Shown: in pieces, positions 16,427-24,659 of the stretch
How positions within the stretch are numbered: position 1 is the first letter of the stretch
Layout of the letters: every line of letters starts with the position of its first letter
Source: Streptomyces sp. NBC_00236
GTDB taxonomy: Bacteria > Actinomycetota > Actinomycetes > Streptomycetales > Streptomycetaceae
Assembly: GCF_036195045.1 (NCBI RefSeq)
Contig: NZ_CP108100.1
Span: 7,750,001-7,814,000 of the forward strand
Direction: 5' to 3'
DNA: 64,000 nucleotides
Position numbers and translations under genes: made by a program
The notes under the pieces: model-generated
The model's database searches: none
The model's input: only the letters and a program-made list of their open reading frames with translations
Told to the model about the DNA's origin: nothing

Positions 16427-17057
16427 TCTCGTCATCATCGGGCTCGTCATCAACCTCGGCCCTCTGCACAACAGCGCGTTCATCCTGCTGCTCTCCACAC
16501 CCCGTGGTGTACGCAAGGGGCTCGCGTTCGTCCTCGCCTGGCTCGGCTGCCTGGTCCTCGTGCTGGCCGCGGTGATCCTGCTGACCGGCGGCAAGCCGCC
16601 GGCGCCTCGCAGCGCCCCCTCCACGGCGGCCCTGGCGCTCAAACTGGCGCTGGGCCTCGGGATGGTGGTCTACGCGGAGAGCAAGCGGCGGCGGGGCAGC
16701 CGGCCGCACCGGTCTCCGAAGTGGCTGTCCCGGCTGGACAACGCCTCGCCGTGGACCGCGGCCGGCCTGGGCGTCGTCCTGCAGCCGTGGGGCCTCGTCG
16801 CCGCGGGAGCCGCCACGGTCGTTCAGGCGCACCTGTCCTCCGCCGGCTCGTACGTGGCGCTCTTCGTCTTCTGCCTGCTGGCGACCTCCGGCCTGTTGAC
16901 GATGCTGCTGTACGCGACGTTCCGGCCCACGGAGGCCAGGGCGAGGCTGGGCGCGCTGCGCGACTGGACGGAACGCCACCAGGACCAGGCGATCGTGACG
17001 CTCTCCCTGCTGGCGGGTCTGTGGCTGGTCGCCAAGAGCCTCTACCAACTCGTCTGA
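16416..17057 (+). CDS. GAP/Sap-family integral membrane protein
   Basis: About 213 residues with six hydrophobic segments. It begins MVLDLVIIGLVINLGPLHNSAFILLL, which matches the GAP (sulfolipid-addressing Sap-like, LysE-type) family; mycobacterial relatives help move glycolipids across the membrane. In this organism the cargo is unknown. I start at ATG 16416 because the 11 residues before it in frame (from 16383) are polar and encoded by the tandem repeat. No linked biosynthetic genes are visible. Confidence 0.72.
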   Translation: MVLDLVIIGLVINLGPLHNSAFILLLSTPRGVRKGLAFVLAWLGCLVLVLAAVILLTGGKPPAPRSAPSTAALALKLALGLGMVVYAESKRRRGSRPHRSPKWLSRLDNASPWTAAGLGVVLQPWGLVAAGAATVVQAHLSSAGSYVALFVFCLLATSGLLTMLLYATFRPTEARARLGALRDWTERHQDQAIVTLSLLAGLWLVAKSLYQLV

Positions 17058-17239
17058 TCCACGCCACTGCCAGAGGTCTTCCGGGCATACCCAAGGGCGG
17101 CGTGGTGATCCGGTCCGCGCCGCGGTTCAGAGGGCTCTGACGTGGGCTCTTCGGGTGTTCCTCCGCTCCGCACCTGGGCTTGTCATGGACCTGGACAGCG
17201 CCGCATCCGGCGTGCTGTCATGCCAACTGCCATTCCTTC

Positions 17240-17263
17240 CAACGTTGTACATCGTGTTGCAAC
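17240..17263. promoter_or_regulatory. CAACGTTG operator upstream of the GH2 gene
   Basis: CAACGTTG (17240-17247) is palindromic and is followed 8 bases on by the inverted palindrome GTTGCAAC (17256-17263). The same CAACGTTG core is the centre of the perfect palindrome upstream of the GH92 gene. The site lies 33-56 bp before the GTG start. Confidence 0.5.
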
Positions 17264-17295
17264 GAGCCGCCACCCTTCCTCACCAAGGAGGATCC

Positions 17296-19896
17296 GTGCG
17301 CATCGACAAGAGACTGATTCTGTTCCTGGCAGCTGTCGTGGGAGCCGCCGGTCTGTCCGCCGTACCAGCCGCTTCGGCGGCCGGCCAGGACCCCGCAGCC
17401 GCCTCCGAAGTGCAGGGGCTGAAGGGGGAGTACTACACCCAGTCCGCCCCGGGGGCCTTCGACTTCGGGACGCTCAAGGCCACCGGCTTCGACCCCTCCA
17501 TCGACTTCCCGACCCTGGAGTCGCGGCTGAGCTCGGCCACCGGGCAGGCCGACGACGCCAGCATCCGGTGGACCGGGAAGATCGTCCCGGAGAAGTCCGG
17601 CGCCCATACGTTCTCCATGATCGGGGACAACGGCTTCCGCCTCTGGATCGACGGAAAGCCGGTCATCGACCACTGGGTCGACGACTGGGAGAAGGAACAG
17701 ACCTCCCAGCCGGTCGAGTTGACCGCAGGGACCGCCTACGACTTCAAGGTCGAGTACTTCGAGCACGTGGGCGGTTCCAACCTCCACTTGAAGTGGACCG
17801 AACCGGGCGGCACCAAGGTGCCCGTACCGCAGTCCGCCTTCCGGCTGCCGGACGACTTCGCGTACGACGGCGCCATCGGCGCCACCGTGCTCGCCGACGG
17901 CCGCACCCTCAAGCTCGACTTCGCCCAGAAGCTCGGCGCCCTTCCGGCCGGCCTGGTGAACCACCTCGACGCCGTGATCGGCGGGGCCGAGTGGCCGCTC
18001 GGGGCGGTCGAGGCGGACCCGGCCGACCCGCGAAGCCTGACCGTCGCCCTCAAGGAGCCGGTCGTCGGGAACAAGGCCGGTGACGCCAAGGGCCTGGCCG
18101 ACATCCGCTACGACGGGGACGGCGCACTGGCCGGCGAGGACGGCACGCAGGTCGGCGCCTTCTGGGCCAGCGGGTCCAACCGCTCCACGTACCAGCTCCG
18201 CACCGCATGGGCCGATGAGGTCGGACCGAAGAACGCTCTGCCGGAGTACCCGCGCCCGCAGCTCACCCGCGACAACTGGCAAAACCTCAACGGTTCCTGG
18301 GAGTTCGCCGCGGCGAAGCCGGGGGAACAGCCGCCGGTCGGCAAGAAGCTCGGCGAGAAGATCCTCGTTCCGTACCCGGTCGAGTCACAGCTCTCCGGCA
18401 TCGAACGGCACGAGGACCGTATGTGGTACCGCCGGACCTTCACCGTCCCGAAGAACTGGAAGGTCGGCCCGGCGCGGCGGCTCCAGCTGAACTTCGGCGC
18501 GGTTGACTGGCAGTCCGAGGTGTACGTCAACGGGCACAAGGTCACCGAACACAAGGGCGGCTACGACAAGTTCAGCGCCGACGTCACCGACGCGCTCAAG
18601 CCCGGCCGCACCCAGGAGCTGATCGTCGGCGTCTACGACCCGACCGATGCCCAGGACGGCGAGAACCCGCCGATGGGCAAGCAGCGCCTGGACCCGAGCG
18701 GGATCTGGTACACGCCGTCCTCCGGTATCTGGCAGACCGTCTGGATGGAGCCGGTCGCGGCCGACCACGCGGACTCGCTGAAGCTCACCCCGGACGTCGC
18801 GGGCGAGAGCGTCGCCGTCGAGGTGCGCGGAGTGCGGGACGGCGTGCCGGTCACGGCAACCGCGTACGACGGCAGGCGCAAGGTGGGAACGGTCTCCGGG
18901 CGCACCGGGTCGGCCCTGAAGGTGCCCGTACCCGACCCGCACCTGTGGTCCGCGGACGATCCGCACCTCTACCGGCTCAAGGTCACGGTCGGATCCGACC
19001 GGGTCGGCAGCTACTTCGGCATGCGGTCCGTCGCCGTCGAGAAGGTGAACGGAACCCCGCGCACCATGCTCAACGGCAAGCCCGTCTTCATGATGGCCAC
19101 CCTCGACCAGGGATTCTGGCCGGACGGGCTGCACACCGCTCCCACCGACGAGGCGCTCGCGTACGACCTGAAGATGCACAAGGCCATGGGGTTCAACTCG
19201 GTCCGCAAGCACATCAAGGTCGAGCCCGACCGCTGGTTCTACTGGGCGGACAAGCTGGGCCTGATGGTCTGGCAGGACATGCCGGCGATGAACACCGTCA
19301 ACCCGTCGGCCGCCGCCCGCGCCGAGTACGAGCACGAGATGAAGGAGATGATCGACGAACACGCCGGCCACCCGTCCATCGTCATGTGGGTGACCTTCAA
19401 CGAGGGCTGGGGCCAGTACGACGAGGCCCGGATCGCCGACCAGGCCAAGGCCTGGGACCCGACGCGCCTGGTCAACAGCATGTCCGGGATCAACCTGGGA
19501 GTCGACGGCGGGACCGGGGACATCATTGACGAGCACGGCTACCCGAGCCCCGCGCTGCCGAAGCCGGACGGCCGACGGGCCCTGATGAGCGGCGAGTACG
19601 GTGGGCTCGGACTCGCGGTGCCCGGCCACGCCTGGGCGGTGCAGCAGTCGTACATCGCGGTCGACCCGGCCACCTACACCGACGACTACCTGGCCAAGCT
19701 CGACGAGGTGCACGCGCTGGCCTGCAAGGGCGGCAACGGTGCGGTGTACACGCAGATCTCCGATGTGGAGGGTGAGCTGAACGGTCTGCTCACCTATGAC
19801 CGCAAGGTCGTCAAGCCCGATGTGAAGCGAGTCCACGACGCCCAACAGGCACTGATCCGCGATGCGTCGAAGGACGTCGTCGCGGGCTGCCCGTAG
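17296..19896 (+). CDS. Secreted PA14-GH2 glycoside hydrolase
   Basis: 866 residues from the GTG at 17296, chosen because AAGGAGG sits 4 bases upstream. Signal peptide 1-30 (ends PAASAAG). A PA14 carbohydrate-binding domain covers about 42-175 (LKGEYYTQ to LKWTEPGG). The GH2 sugar-binding, sandwich and TIM-barrel domains follow from about 315. The acid/base Glu is in WVTFNEGWG (E703) and the nucleophile in LMSGEYGG (E767). GH2 enzymes are beta-galactosidases, beta-mannosidases or beta-glucuronidases; I cannot choose from sequence alone. It precedes a GH92 alpha-mannosidase with a shared operator motif, so a role in trimming mannose-rich glycans, for instance as a beta-mannosidase, is plausible. 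A strong terminator separates the two genes. Confidence 0.9.
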   Translation: MRIDKRLILFLAAVVGAAGLSAVPAASAAGQDPAAASEVQGLKGEYYTQSAPGAFDFGTLKATGFDPSIDFPTLESRLSSATGQADDASIRWTGKIVPEKSGAHTFSMIGDNGFRLWIDGKPVIDHWVDDWEKEQTSQPVELTAGTAYDFKVEYFEHVGGSNLHLKWTEPGGTKVPVPQSAFRLPDDFAYDGAIGATVLADGRTLKLDFAQKLGALPAGLVNHLDAVIGGAEWPLGAVEADPADPRSLTVALKEPVVGNKAGDAKGLADIRYDGDGALAGEDGTQVGAFWASGSNRSTYQLRTAWADEVGPKNALPEYPRPQLTRDNWQNLNGSWEFAAAKPGEQPPVGKKLGEKILVPYPVESQLSGIERHEDRMWYRRTFTVPKNWKVGPARRLQLNFGAVDWQSEVYVNGHKVTEHKGGYDKFSADVTDALKPGRTQELIVGVYDPTDAQDGENPPMGKQRLDPSGIWYTPSSGIWQTVWMEPVAADHADSLKLTPDVAGESVAVEVRGVRDGVPVTATAYDGRRKVGTVSGRTGSALKVPVPDPHLWSADDPHLYRLKVTVGSDRVGSYFGMRSVAVEKVNGTPRTMLNGKPVFMMATLDQGFWPDGLHTAPTDEALAYDLKMHKAMGFNSVRKHIKVEPDRWFYWADKLGLMVWQDMPAMNTVNPSAAARAEYEHEMKEMIDEHAGHPSIVMWVTFNEGWGQYDEARIADQAKAWDPTRLVNSMSGINLGVDGGTGDIIDEHGYPSPALPKPDGRRALMSGEYGGLGLAVPGHAWAVQQSYIAVDPATYTDDYLAKLDEVHALACKGGNGAVYTQISDVEGELNGLLTYDRKVVKPDVKRVHDAQQALIRDASKDVVAGCP

Positions 19897-19910
19897 GTCC
19901 GACCTTTTGA

Positions 19911-19953
19911 GGCCGCTGTGGTCCGTCCCAGCATGGGACGGACCACAGCGGCC
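19911..19953 (+). terminator. Strong terminator hairpin after GH2
   Basis: GGCCGCTGTGGTCCGTCCC (19911-19929) and its exact complement (19935-19953) form a 19-bp perfect stem with a five-base loop, 14 bp after the GH2 stop codon. GH92 therefore needs its own promoter, and one is visible just downstream. Confidence 0.88.
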
Positions 19954-19964
19954 GGTCCGCCCCC

Positions 19965-19993
19965 TTGACGCGGATCAACGGGGAACCAAGAAT
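19965..19993 (+). promoter_or_regulatory. Predicted promoter of the GH92 gene
   Basis: TTGACG (19965-19970), a 17-base spacer and AAGAAT (19988-19993) fit a housekeeping promoter. The start site would fall near 20000, directly before the operator at 20005-20016. Confidence 0.5.
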
Positions 19994-20004
19994 GATCGCG
20001 CTCT

Positions 20005-20016
20005 GACAACGTTGTC
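20005..20016. promoter_or_regulatory. GACAACGTTGTC operator of the GH92 gene
   Basis: A perfect 12-base palindrome sits between the predicted start site and the AAAGGAG ribosome site, the usual place for LacI-family repression. The core matches the palindrome upstream of GH2. No regulator gene for it lies next to either enzyme. Confidence 0.65.
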
Positions 20017-20031
20017 CAAAGGAGTATCCCC

Positions 20032-22383
20032 ATGCACCGGATCCCACGGCCGCGCCTGCGCGGCCCGGCGGCCGCACTCGCCGCCGCCGCGCTCCTGGGC
20101 GGTGTCCTCACCATCGGGGCCACGGCCCAGGCCGCGCCCCGGACCGACGGCCGGCTGACCGACCTGGTCAACCCGTTCATCGGTACCCAGAACGAGGGCA
20201 ACACCTATCCCGGCGCCTCCGTGCCGTTCGGCATGGTGCAGCTCTCCCCGGACACCGGCCACAACACCGGGTACGACTACGGCGAGAACCACATCCGCGG
20301 CTTCTCCTCGGTCCATCTCTCCGGCGTCGGCTGCGGGCTGGGCGGCGACCTGCCGACCCTGCCCACCACCGGCGACGTCACCGAGACCGACTATGCGAAG
20401 TACGCGGCCGAGTTCAGCCACGACGACGAGAAGGCGAGCCCCGGCTACTACAAGGTCGGGCTCAAGACCGGGATCGACGCGGAGCTGACCGCGACGCAGC
20501 GCACCGGGGTGCAGCGCTACACGTTCCCGGCCACCGACAAGGCCAACGTCCTGCTCAACGCGGGCCAGTCGCTGCACCGGACGCTGTCGTCCGAGGTCGA
20601 GATCCTGGACAACCGCACCGTACGGACCGCGATCAAGGGCAGTGGCTTCTGCCAGGACACCAAGCCGTACACGGTCTACACGGTCACCCACTTCGACCGG
20701 CCGTTCACCACGTCCGGCACGTGGAACGGCGACACCGTCACCGAGGGCACGAAGAAGTCCTCGGCCACAGACGCCCGCAACGGCGCCTGGCTGCGGTTCG
20801 ACACCACCGAGGACCGCACCGTCGAGGCCACCACGGCCCTGAGCTACGTCGACGCCAAGGGCGCCGCGCTCAACCTCCGCGCCGAGGGCGGCCACAGCTT
20901 CGACCGCGTCGAGCGCGCCGCACAGCGCAGCTGGGAGGAGCGCCTCGAAGGCGTGAAGGCCCAGGGCGGCAGCGACGAGCTGCGCCGCACCTTCTACTCC
21001 TCGCTCTACCGGTCCTTCCTCGCGCCCAACGTCGGCAGCGACGTCGACGGCCGCTACACCGGCTGGGACCAGAAGACCCACCGGGCACAAGGATTCACCT
21101 ACTACCAGAACTGGTCGCTCTGGGACACCTACCGCACCCAGGCACAGCTCCTCTCGCTGCTCGCCCCGCGCGAGTCGCGCGACATGGCGATATCCGTCCT
21201 GCGGATCGACGCCGAGAGCGGCTGGCTGCCCAAGTGGGGCTACGGCACGGTCGAGACGAACATCATGACCGGTGACCCGGTCACCCCCTTCCTCACCAAC
21301 GCCTACCAGCAGGGCCTGTTGAAGGGGTACGAGGAGGAGGCGTACCGCGCGCTGAGGAAGAACGCCGACGGAGTGCCGGCCACCGACTCCGCACCGGTGG
21401 GCCGCGAGGCCAACGTCGAGTACCTGAAGGAGGGCTTCGCCCCGTACATCAAGGACCGGCCGCACGCCAAGCCCGGCGACTCCGACTACGACCACGGCGC
21501 CTCCGCCACCCTGGAGTACGCCCTGTCCGACGGCATGCTCGCCGAGATGGCCCGCGACCTCGGCCACGACGCCGACGCCGCCCGCTACGACGCGCGCGCC
21601 CAGAACTACCGGAAGATCTTCGACGCCTCGACCGGCTTCTTCCGCGCCCGTGACGCCTCCGGCGCCTTCACCGGCCCGGCCGACCCCGCGCAGAGCGAGG
21701 GCTTCCACGAGGGCACGTCCTGGCAGTACCAGTGGATGGTTCCGCAGGACATTCCCGGCATGGTCGATCTGATCGGCGGCAAGGACGCCGCCAACCAGCG
21801 CCTCGACTCCTTCTTCGCGTACGACAAGCTCCTCGCCGACCCGGCGAAGACCGCGCGCGAGGTGTGGGTCAACGGACCGTACGCGTACTACAACGCCGAC
21901 AAGTACAACCCGCAGAACGAGCCCGACCTCATCGCCCCGTACACCTACCTCTCCACCGGTCAGCCGTGGAAGACGACCGATGTGGTGCACGCCGCCCTGA
22001 CGCTCTTCACCAACGGTCCGACCGGGATGACGGGCAACGACGACCTCGGCACCATGTCCGCCTGGATGGTGCTCTCCTCGATCGGTGTCTTCCCGGTCCA
22101 GCCGGGCACCGACACCTGGGGTCTGTCCACGCCCGCCTTCGAGCGCGTCGACATCAAGCTCGACCGCCGGTACTACCCGCGCGGATCGCTCACCGTGAGC
22201 GCGCCCGGAGCCTCCGACACCGACCGCTACATCCAGTCGGCGCGGCTCGACGGTGCGCAGCAGTCGCGCACCTACCTCACCACGGACGACATCCGCTCGG
22301 CCCGCTCGCTCACCTTCACCGTGGGCAGCGAGCCGTCGGCCTGGGGCACCTCGCCCGAGGACGCCCCGCCCGCGCTGGGCTGA
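20032..22383 (+). CDS. Secreted GH92 alpha-mannosidase
   Basis: 783 residues: signal peptide to about 34 (ends AQAA), then a complete two-domain GH92 enzyme. Family hallmarks are VNPFIGTQNEGNTYPGASVP near the N terminus, HLSGVGCG, EGTSWQYQWMVPQD and GNDDLGTMSAWMV toward the C terminus. GH92 enzymes are calcium-dependent exo-alpha-mannosidases that attack alpha-1,2, 1,3, 1,4 or 1,6 linkages of high-mannose N-glycans and yeast mannan. No extra binding module is attached. The start codon has AAAGGAG at 7-8 bases. Together with the PA14-GH2 gene it forms a two-enzyme secreted set for mannose-containing polymers, with the shared CAACGTTG operator suggesting common control. Confidence 0.94.
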   Translation: MHRIPRPRLRGPAAALAAAALLGGVLTIGATAQAAPRTDGRLTDLVNPFIGTQNEGNTYPGASVPFGMVQLSPDTGHNTGYDYGENHIRGFSSVHLSGVGCGLGGDLPTLPTTGDVTETDYAKYAAEFSHDDEKASPGYYKVGLKTGIDAELTATQRTGVQRYTFPATDKANVLLNAGQSLHRTLSSEVEILDNRTVRTAIKGSGFCQDTKPYTVYTVTHFDRPFTTSGTWNGDTVTEGTKKSSATDARNGAWLRFDTTEDRTVEATTALSYVDAKGAALNLRAEGGHSFDRVERAAQRSWEERLEGVKAQGGSDELRRTFYSSLYRSFLAPNVGSDVDGRYTGWDQKTHRAQGFTYYQNWSLWDTYRTQAQLLSLLAPRESRDMAISVLRIDAESGWLPKWGYGTVETNIMTGDPVTPFLTNAYQQGLLKGYEEEAYRALRKNADGVPATDSAPVGREANVEYLKEGFAPYIKDRPHAKPGDSDYDHGASATLEYALSDGMLAEMARDLGHDADAARYDARAQNYRKIFDASTGFFRARDASGAFTGPADPAQSEGFHEGTSWQYQWMVPQDIPGMVDLIGGKDAANQRLDSFFAYDKLLADPAKTAREVWVNGPYAYYNADKYNPQNEPDLIAPYTYLSTGQPWKTTDVVHAALTLFTNGPTGMTGNDDLGTMSAWMVLSSIGVFPVQPGTDTWGLSTPAFERVDIKLDRRYYPRGSLTVSAPGASDTDRYIQSARLDGAQQSRTYLTTDDIRSARSLTFTVGSEPSAWGTSPEDAPPALG

Positions 22384-22391
22384 GTCTGGAT

Positions 22392-22421
22392 GTGGGGCGG
22401 GCGGCGTCCCGCCCGCCCCAC
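22392..22421 (+). terminator. Terminator between GH92 and the convergent ATPase gene
   Basis: GTGGGGCGGGCGG (22392-22404) pairs perfectly with CCGCCCGCCCCAC (22409-22421) around CGTC. It begins 8 bp after the GH92 stop and 12 bp separate it from the next gene on the other strand, so it may serve both. Confidence 0.8.
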
Positions 22422-22432
22422 GGCTCTGCCGC

Positions 22433-22888
22433 TCAGCTGCTCAGCTCGAACTCGGCCCGGATGCGCTTGCCCACCGGCACCCGCTCGGCGGTCAGCCGGT
22501 CGCAGATCGCCACGACGATCTCCATGCCGTGGCCGCCGGGGCGCGTCGGGTCGGGGGAGTAGAACAACGGGAGCGCCGTGCTGCTGTCGTACACCGTGAC
22601 GCTGACACGCTCCGCGGTGCCCTCCAGCTCCAACAGGTACGGGCCCTGGCTGTAGCGGTCCGCATTGGTGACCAGTTCGCTCACCGCCAGCATCAGATCG
22701 CTGCGGGTGTGCTCCCCGAACACCGCGAGCCACTCGGCGGCCAGCCGCGCCAGGAAGTGGTCGGCCAGGGCCCGGGCCTGCGCGATGCAGCCGGGTTCGC
22801 CGTCGAACACCTTGGCGCTGTGCAAGACCTCCGTGGGCGGCTCCCCTTCGGGAAAGCCGGCCGGCCGGGAGGTGACCTTTTCGTTCAT
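22433..22888 (-). CDS. RsbW-like ATP-binding anti-sigma/regulatory protein
   Basis: 151 residues consisting of one HATPase_c domain of the SpoIIAB/RsbW class. The N box is AVSELVTNADRYS and the G box is GGHGMEIV. The signature lacks a histidine-kinase dimerisation domain. Streptomyces encode dozens of these; they bind anti-anti-sigma factors or sigma factors and respond to PP2C phosphatases. It lies downstream of a histidine kinase and a receiver-PP2C protein on the same strand, with 106 bp between, so the three may form one partner-switching pathway. No STAS-domain partner is seen in the window. Confidence 0.85.
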   Translation of the reverse strand: MNEKVTSRPAGFPEGEPPTEVLHSAKVFDGEPGCIAQARALADHFLARLAAEWLAVFGEHTRSDLMLAVSELVTNADRYSQGPYLLELEGTAERVSVTVYDSSTALPLFYSPDPTRPGGHGMEIVVAICDRLTAERVPVGKRIRAEFELSS

Positions 22889-22994
22889 GTGCTCCCGCCA
22901 GGGCGACGCAGGGGAGGTCGTTGACCATGTCTCGGCGTCCGCCTACCCGGCATCGGCCGTCCCACTCCGGTTGGAGGCCGGCAGATATCGGAGT

Positions 22995-24659
22995 TCATCC
23001 GGTACCTCCCGGCAGAACGGCCGACGGGCCGGAGGCGCGCAGATCCGCCGTGGTGCGGACGGGAGCCTCCGCCACGACGGGCAGCGTGAAGCGGACCCGG
23101 GTACCGGCCGAGGGCGCCGGTTCGAGCAGGATGTGGCCGCCGTGGAACTCGATGATCTTGCGGCACAGGGCGAGTCCGATCCCCGTCCCTCCGTACTCGT
23201 CGCGGCCGTGCAGCCGCTGGAAGATCACGAACACCTGCTCCGCGGCCTCCGGCGCGATCCCGATGCCGTTGTCCGTCACCGTGAAGTGCCATGTGTCGCC
23301 CTCGCGCCCGCACCCGATCTCGATCCGGCACGGCACATCGGGACGGCGGAACTTCACCGCGTTGCCGATCAGGTTCTGCCACACCATGGACAGTGTCGTC
23401 GCGTCGCCGGTGACCTCGGGCAGCGGGGCGTCCCGGACGACCGTCGCCCCGGACTCCTCGACCACGAGCGCCAGATTGGCCAGCGCCCGGTCCAGACAGC
23501 GGTCGAGCCCGACGGTCCGCCACTGGTCGTGGACCCGGCCGACCCTGGAGAACGTCAGCAGGTCGTTGATGAGCACCTGCATCCGCTTGGCACCGTCCAC
23601 CGCGAAGTCGATGTACTGGCGCGCGCGGTCGTCCAGCTCGTCGGCGTACCGTTTCTCCAGCAGCCGGCAGAACGACGCGACCTTGCGCAGCGGCTCCTGG
23701 AGATCGTGCGAGGCCACGTAGGCGAACTGCTCCAGCTCCGCATTGGACCGCCGCAGCTCCTGCGCCTGCCCGTCCAGCAGCGCCTCGCGCTCCCGCGACT
23801 CGGCGAGCTCGTCCACGATGCGCCGGCGCATGTCCTCGACCGCGGCCGCCACCGCCCGCACGTCCGACGGGCCGCGGACCTCGATCCGGTTGCCGAAGGC
23901 CCCGGCACGCACCCGGTCCGACGCGGCGCTCAGCCGGTTCAGCGGCCGGCCCACCAGCCGGTGCAGCAGCAGGCTCAGCGAGATCACGGCCAGCAGCAGG
24001 CCGACGACCAGCGCGAGCGCCACCTGGTCCCGGGTGGTGCGGGCGTCGTCGAGATCGGCACGGGCCCGGTCGCGCGCGGTGTCGAGGTGGGCCTGCTGAG
24101 CGGTGTACAGCCGGCGCAGCGTGTCGAACTCGTCGTTGCTGCGCCGGATGGGAAGCGAGGACTCGGACGCCGGACCGTCGCTGCGGACAGCGGCGATCAA
24201 CGGCTCGGCGTGCCGGGCGCGCCAGTTGCGCGCGGCCTCCTCGATCCTTGCCAGGTCCCGGCCGAACGGCTGCTCGTCACCGACCAGCGCCCGGACCCGG
24301 GCCAGCCTGACTACCTCGGCCCGCCTCCCCGCCTCGTACGGCTGAAGGAAGAAGTCGTCCCCGGTGAGGGCGAAGCCGCGGATCCCCGTCTCCTGGTCGA
24401 GCAGGGCGTTCTGCAACTGGAAGGAGGAGGAGCGGGCCGGCTGGATGCGGTCCACCAGCTCCGTCGTACGGTCGGATATCCGGGACAGTACGAGACCGCC
24501 GACGACCAGGGCGCCGCAGACGACGAGGACGAAGCCGCCGAGGATGAGATGGACCCGGTTCTGGACCGACAGGCGTGCGACGAGGCCGGGGCGGTGGGGA
24601 TCGGTCGAAGGGGCGGTCCTCGGCAGTGGCCGGCGACCCGACGGGCGCGGACGGTTCAC
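22995..24659 (-). CDS. CHASE3-HAMP sensor histidine kinase
   Basis: 554 residues starting with a GTG whose last bases are the stop of the upstream gene (GTGA overlap at 24656-24659). A first membrane segment (about 30-55) is followed by a CHASE3 sensor domain (about 60-205, with the TGIRGFALTGDDFFLQPY signature), a second membrane segment, HAMP, and a HisKA domain with the phosphorylated His in ASHDLQEPLRK, as in phytochrome-type kinases. The ATPase domain shows WQNLIGNAVKF, DNGIGI and GGTGIGLALC. The ligand is unknown; CHASE3 domains sense extracellular signals. Coupled translation with the receiver-PP2C gene makes that protein the likely phosphate acceptor. Confidence 0.9.
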   Translation of the reverse strand: MNRPRPSGRRPLPRTAPSTDPHRPGLVARLSVQNRVHLILGGFVLVVCGALVVGGLVLSRISDRTTELVDRIQPARSSSFQLQNALLDQETGIRGFALTGDDFFLQPYEAGRRAEVVRLARVRALVGDEQPFGRDLARIEEAARNWRARHAEPLIAAVRSDGPASESSLPIRRSNDEFDTLRRLYTAQQAHLDTARDRARADLDDARTTRDQVALALVVGLLLAVISLSLLLHRLVGRPLNRLSAASDRVRAGAFGNRIEVRGPSDVRAVAAAVEDMRRRIVDELAESREREALLDGQAQELRRSNAELEQFAYVASHDLQEPLRKVASFCRLLEKRYADELDDRARQYIDFAVDGAKRMQVLINDLLTFSRVGRVHDQWRTVGLDRCLDRALANLALVVEESGATVVRDAPLPEVTGDATTLSMVWQNLIGNAVKFRRPDVPCRIEIGCGREGDTWHFTVTDNGIGIAPEAAEQVFVIFQRLHGRDEYGGTGIGLALCRKIIEFHGGHILLEPAPSAGTRVRFTLPVVAEAPVRTTADLRASGPSAVLPGGTG

